Assembly (NCBI RefSeq): GCF_963678635.1
Contig: NC_087063.1
Span: 49,487,220-49,551,219, forward strand
Direction: 5' to 3'
Length of the DNA stretch: 64,000 bases
Source: Symsagittifera roscoffensis
Lineage: Eukaryota; Xenacoelomorpha; Acoela; Convolutidae
A program made the translations under genes and the position numbers. The notes under the pieces are model-generated. The model had not been told where the DNA came from. It saw only the letters and a list, made by a program, of their open reading frames with translations, and did no database searches. Positions within the stretch are counted from its first letter, which is position 1, and each line of letters begins with the position of its first letter. Positions 60,337 to 64,000 of the stretch are shown one piece after another.

Positions 60337-60606
60337 CAACCATCCCAAAATTTCTGTCGAAAAACACAAAAAAAATAACAGAAATTAGGTGTCAGATCAA
60401 AAAAATTGATTCTAGAACGAGAATCCAAAACTTTTTAAAATTGATCTCAAAATTTTTTTTTTTCAAAATTGACAGTTTGAATCGTTAAAAATTGTGCAGA
60501 CAGTGCTCCCGATAAATCAAATTGTTCAAATTTTTAGCGTTTAAATTGATGTTCCTTTGGCTTAACTACTATGAAATTTGCTATGAAAGCGAATTTTTAA
60601 TTTCAG

Positions 60607-61099
60607 CCACATTTGGTCAAAAAATATATTTCTAGCAATAAAACTGTTTTTTTTTGTGTGGTGGGGGACGGTAAAATAGCCACAGGAACTTCTCAAAGAG
60701 GTCGACTTATGTGGAACCTCAACCACAACGAATCTTCAAGCGTCAAATTCGTTCATCCACTTTTCGACAGATCTTTGAAGCAATTGGCAAAACTGCCGAA
60801 TGATCTCGCAGAGGAGAAACTCAAAACGTACACTAACTTTCTTTTCGTTCGGGATCCGATTGTGAGATTTGTGTCGGGCTATTTGGGCAAAATACGATCT
60901 CGAAAATTCGACAGACTTCCTTCTATAGTTTTTGCCAGAAAATTTGCAAACGAAACGAACAAAAAAGTTCCTTTGTCGTTTGCAGGATTTTCCAAGTACT
61001 TGGCTCATTTGTCCGACCTCGGGAAACAATTTCCTAATGGTCACTTTAGAGGAAGTGCAAGCATGTGTCAAATATGCCACATCGACTACACGTTTATAG
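60607..61099 (+). CDS. Carbohydrate sulfotransferase, catalytic core exon
   Basis: Starts after AATTTCAG (ends 60606) in phase 0 and ends at ATAG/GTCAGT (61100) in phase 1. The 164-residue segment contains the 3'-phosphate-binding motif FLFVRDPIVRFVSGY (60838-60882), followed by basic residues and the SFAGFSKYLAHL helix. It then has the C..C region MCQICHIDYTFIG that precedes the last exon. This is the diagnostic order of the sulfotransferase-2 (HNK-1 ST/CHST) family. The family's conserved HWxPxxxxC block appears as HFRGSASMC. Confidence 0.88.
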
Positions 61100-61124
61100 G
61101 TCAGTACGCTCTTTGAGCAGACTT

Positions 61125-61328
61125 TTGAAGACAGGGACAGAATATTTGTGCTAGGTGGTGTTTTTTTTCTCATACAAGTGTCAAATTTAACCAGCCATTA
61201 AATACAGAATTTTTTGAACCATCTGAAGGATATTGAGTTATTTACTGAACCATCTGAAACATATTTTCACCTTAACTTATTTTTCTGAAAAGCTTTGGTG
61301 GTTATAAAGTTACGCGCGGTTGGTGCAT
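61125..61328 (+). repeat. Diverged fragment of the 0.5-kb dispersed repeat
   Basis: AGAATATTTGTGCTAGGTGG, the T-run, and TCACCT..TTATTTTTC words match the first half of the family at 19889 and 24503-26049, with an extra duplicated piece (CCATCTGAA twice). It ends at the neighbouring MITE. Confidence 0.6.
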
Positions 61329-61329
61329 A

Positions 61330-61691
61330 TACAAAACAGTCCAATACAAAATGGTCCAAAAAATCATGAAATGCAGGAAAAAAACAGTGCAATACAAAAC
61401 AGTCCGGTTTAAGGTCGCCGGTGGGCGCGCTGCGCGCGCGTCGCCGCTTTGCGGCGATAAACGGCTCTAAATTTCGTACTAAGTCCTACCCTCTGTTGGC
61501 AAGCTCTTAACCCGTTGGCGCGACTGCGGCGGTCACTAATTTGTTCTTTATGTTTGTTGAACCTAGTTCTTGGCCTAGCGGCTTGTTAAAACCATTAATA
61601 CTTAGGACTGTTTATCGGACTGCTTTGTATCGGACTGTTTTTTTGTTCATTTTTATACTTTTCCGGACTGTTTTGAATGGGACTGTTTGTA
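61330..61691. mobile_element. MITE-like element with compound inverted ends and GC-rich core
   Basis: The left end is TACAAAACAGTCCAATACAA..; the right end read on the minus strand is TACAAACAGTCCCATTCAAA... Both continue for about 85 bp with further CAGTCCGATACAAA-type words. The centre (61415-61460) is very GC-rich (GCGCGCTGCGCGCGCG, CGCCGCTTTGCGGCG). No transposase. TSD not resolved; a TA on the left is possible. Architecture (repeated ~15-bp words inside the TIRs) resembles the MITE at 26316. Confidence 0.65.
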
Positions 61692-61902
61692 CAGACACGG
61701 CGCGGTTCTCTCGTTGTATTAAGCGGCAAATAAATCAACCTAAAGCATACAAACTAATAATTGAATCGAGGCTAGCTATTTAGTCTAGTTGAGAGACTAC
61801 TGAAAACAAAATTTGTCACATTGTAGTTTAAATAGCGTTCGGGAAAACATTTGAAAAACTGACTCTTCATTTTTTGAAAAGTTCATATTTTTTTAAATCA
61901 AA

Positions 61903-62255
61903 GTGGAACCAGTTCTAAACTATTATTTAAAAACCAATTATATTATTGTTAAAACTATCTGTATAAAATATTACTAACTCACAAATCATATTCCATAACA
62001 TTGACACTTATTTGTAAGTGCTGAAACTACTTGTAGTTTCAGCACCAGAACAATTTGAATAAATTTTAGACTACAACTGTTCTCCTTCTGGATAAACTCC
62101 AAGAACTAACTCGTAAATACCAGTATACACTAGATCTATTGAGACTAGGAGATACAAGAGTAAGATTAAGATTGGTATTAGACTAAGAAGTTGCACAAAT
62201 CCATCCGGCCAAAAATAAGATAGCGTGACGAACTGACGTGTACCTTATCTGAAAT
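61903..62255 (+). repeat. Diverged LTR fragment, same family as 6447-6881
   Basis: Shares GTGGAACCAG, CAGTATAC..CTAGATCTATTGAG, AGAGTAAGATTA and AAGAAGTTGCAC..ATCCGGCC with 6463-6841, and the hairpin at 62020-62043. Internal sequence of the element is absent, so it is a solo-LTR-like remnant within the sulfotransferase intron. Confidence 0.75.
62020..62043. other. LTR hairpin, second copy
   Basis: Arms GCTGAAACTAC and GTAGTTTCAGC around TT; compare 6583-6606. Confidence 0.8.
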
Positions 62256-62767
62256 TACTCTATGAGTACTACATCCAACATAGATCAAACGGCTACTTAA
62301 AGGATTCTGTGTTTTCAGTGTTTCGCCCTGATAGGTGCAGTCTTGTTTCTGACTTGATTGTCAGTTCATGTTCTTCGATATCAAGCAAACTCAAATTTGC
62401 AAGACCAAGTCCCATCACTTAATAGCAGGAAAATTCTCATTCAATTTAATTGTCTTGGTCGATGTATCAATTATTAACGCATTGGTCAATATAGTTTCTA
62501 TCTCTTTTACTATCAAAAAAAAGTATGGTTATGAATGGGTGTGAGCAGGAAAGAACCAACCCATCTTATCAGAAAACTGACCGAATCTCACCGTCATTAT
62601 GTTGAGTTTGAGTCCAATTTTCCTTTTAAAACTTTTACAGTGAAAAACATAGTTTCTAATATTTCGTGGCTTCCGAGAGAGCTCATAACACCAATTTTGA
62701 AAGATTGAACAAAATTTCAGTGACTTTCCCCAGTTATGGCCGGGGTTGAGGGTAAGTTTGTTTTTAG

Positions 62768-63000
62768 GCAGAACTGAGACAATGAATCGCGACTTCGTCT
62801 ACTTGGCCAGAAATCTGACAAAGATGCACGAGAGAATTACTCTGCCCGATGGTCGATGGACTTCAAAGGCGGCTGAACACATGGAACTGCTGTATGAAAT
62901 TTCTAGAGAGACTCTTGAAAAAATTTTGTATATGTTTCGAAATGACTACGTGGCATTTGGTTATGATCCACATGATGCAAGGGAATTTATCAGACAATGA
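62768..63000 (+). CDS. Carbohydrate sulfotransferase, last exon
   Basis: The acceptor GTTTTTAG ends at 62767. The phase-1 junction with the exon ending at 61099 gives a glycine codon across the splice (FIG then RTETMNRDFVYL), exactly where the family has its FIGxxExxxxD block. The C terminus, with ETLEKILYMFRNDYVAFGYD near 62907-62970, is the usual ending of this family (helix, then FGY). Stop at 62998-63000. Immediately upstream, GTAAGTTTGTTTTTAG (62752-62767) is a 16-nt sequence with both splice signals. Confidence 0.88.
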
Positions 63001-63645
63001 AATCTAACACGTTAGTTTTTGGAATTCTTTTTGCCAATAACCACAACACAAAAAAAAAGATGTAAGCCAATTTTTGGAAAGTTTGAGATAACATCCATAC
63101 TGGAATTTTGAGTTTGGAAAAATTTTTACAACTCTGTTTTTCTCTGACCATTGTAAGCTCTGTGACAGTTTTGTGCGATGTAAGTTTGCCATGACTATCA
63201 TTTTCGTCGCGAAGCTCTACGTCGTGCGGCCATTGTCTACAACATGTGAAGCGCGCCTTGATGCCGGAAAAAAATATCGTGATGATGGGCCGCCCTCAGC
63301 AGTATACTCTAAGTTGCTTCGATTCTATATCCGTGGAGAATTGATTCATTCCAATTGCGGAATCTTTTTATAGTCCGATTCAAAACTAGAAAAACTTACG
63401 GTTCTTTTACGGGTTATACTCTCATCTGAATGTCCGATTGGCACATAAGTTCCTCTCTAATCAATACATTTCGAGTTACTCAAGTCTATGAGAGAGTATT
63501 GCAAAGTTTCTTTCTGAATTTGAATTGTAAATAGTGATAGCTAATGTAACTTTTAACTTTCAGTCAATTAGTCATTTCTTTGGCATGAAAGTTACTCGTT
63601 CTTCCGGTTTACAACAAAAAATAGTCCTCAATGAAGACAAATTGT
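63001..63645. other. Intergenic region between convergent genes
   Basis: 3' flank of the sulfotransferase and of the minus-strand gene. A less AT-rich patch at 63205-63345 carries open frames on both strands (plus 63173-63373) and might be an exon, but no domain or splice pair supports it. Confidence 0.35.
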
Positions 63646-63834
63646 TTATATTTTGGCTTCGAGGCGCACCAGCTGGAGATCTTTCTCGGCTAGGTCCGGA
63701 ATGTACTTGTTGCTGTAGAAGGTGTTCTCCACATGGGCTATTCGGACATGTTCCCTCGTATTGGGGTCCATGGCCCTGTCCAGGTTGTGACCATAGATTG
63801 AGGCCACTTTAGTGGGAACAACTTTGCTACTCTC
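63646..63834 (-). CDS. Terminal exon of an unidentified minus-strand gene
   Basis: On the minus strand a TTTTTTTTGTTTATAG acceptor (ends 63835) opens a 62-codon frame closed by TAA at 63646-63648. The exon is clearly GC-richer than its surroundings, with charged, well-mixed composition and short segments such as SIYGHNLDRAMDPNTRE and YIPDLAEKDLQLVRLEAKI. It has no ATG start, as expected for a last exon. I do not recognise the protein. It is transcribed towards the sulfotransferase gene. The plus-strand frame at 63534-63812 is its shadow. Confidence 0.65.
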   Translation of the reverse strand, partial: ESSKVVPTKVASIYGHNLDRAMDPNTREHVRIAHVENTFYSNKYIPDLAEKDLQLVRLEAKI

Positions 63835-64000
63835 CTATAAACAAAAAAAACAAGGATAGCTGGTTTCTGTGCAAGTAGCACAGAATGTTCCGACCATAGT
63901 CTTAAAAAATACAACGAAGTTTTTCAAGTTATTGTCGTTTTTTTCCGGCTTCGTGTGGTAAATTGAGCTGAACAAAAAACTGGAGGTTAGGTACATTCGA
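63835..64000 (-). other. Intron side of the minus-strand gene
   Basis: Upstream of the acceptor of the terminal exon; contains a short GCACAGAATGTTCCGAC word related to the 0.5-kb repeat ends. Continues beyond the window. Confidence 0.35.

Noticed and set aside
63534-63812. Cys-rich plus-strand 92-codon ORF
   Set aside because: Antisense to the minus-strand terminal exon; the Cys/Pro/Gly-rich composition arises from reading that exon backwards.

Overview
The window looks like gene-poor, AT-rich, repeat-dense DNA from a metazoan nuclear genome. Coding sequence sits in short exons bounded by GT-AG splice signals. The host genes I can recognise are animal families: an HNK-1/chondroitin-type carbohydrate sulfotransferase and an LDL-receptor class A (LDLa) domain protein. 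Most of the rest is mobile-element debris and tandem arrays. Sulfotransferase expansion together with env-bearing LTR elements would fit a larvacean tunicate with a swollen genome, but that placement is inference only.

Layout. 1-6881: 3' part of an LTR retroelement. It holds a decayed envelope-like reading frame, then a large unidentified frame (ORF X), a noncoding stretch with two intron-like segments, and an LTR; a 120-bp direct repeat flanks the env/ORF X module. 8320-11690 (minus): decayed protein-primed family B DNA polymerase with a C2H2 finger, of the kind carried by Maverick/Polinton-like elements. 11784-19550: three tandem units of about 2.59 kb with broken ORFs. 19551-26050: dispersed 0.5-kb repeats, both inverted and head-to-tail, around a minus-strand host gene fragment in which two exons encode one split LDLa domain. 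26316-26699: a MITE with a target duplication. 26969-27936: a TTAA-flanked element filled with ATAATCGATTAT palindromes. 28079-34648: a complete-length but frame-broken Ty3/gypsy element with both LTRs and a 5-bp target duplication. 35985-36960: LINE reverse transcriptase relic. 38391-43784: a recent direct tandem duplication carrying a signal-anchor exon. 44480-46853: a second gypsy relic with its 3' LTR. 52007-58147: a satellite with a unit of about 689 bp, nine copies. 59645-63000 (plus): sulfotransferase exons. 63646-63834 (minus): last exon of an unidentified convergent gene.

How the parts may relate. The duplicated signal-anchor exon (40153-40382 and 42741-42970) ends at a phase-0 GTGAGT donor, and the first sulfotransferase exon at 59645 starts in phase 0. 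These may therefore be alternative 5' exons of one gene whose first intron has swallowed a gypsy relic and the satellite. The sulfotransferase and the 63646-63834 gene end tail to tail. No operons, CRISPR arrays or prokaryotic features are present.
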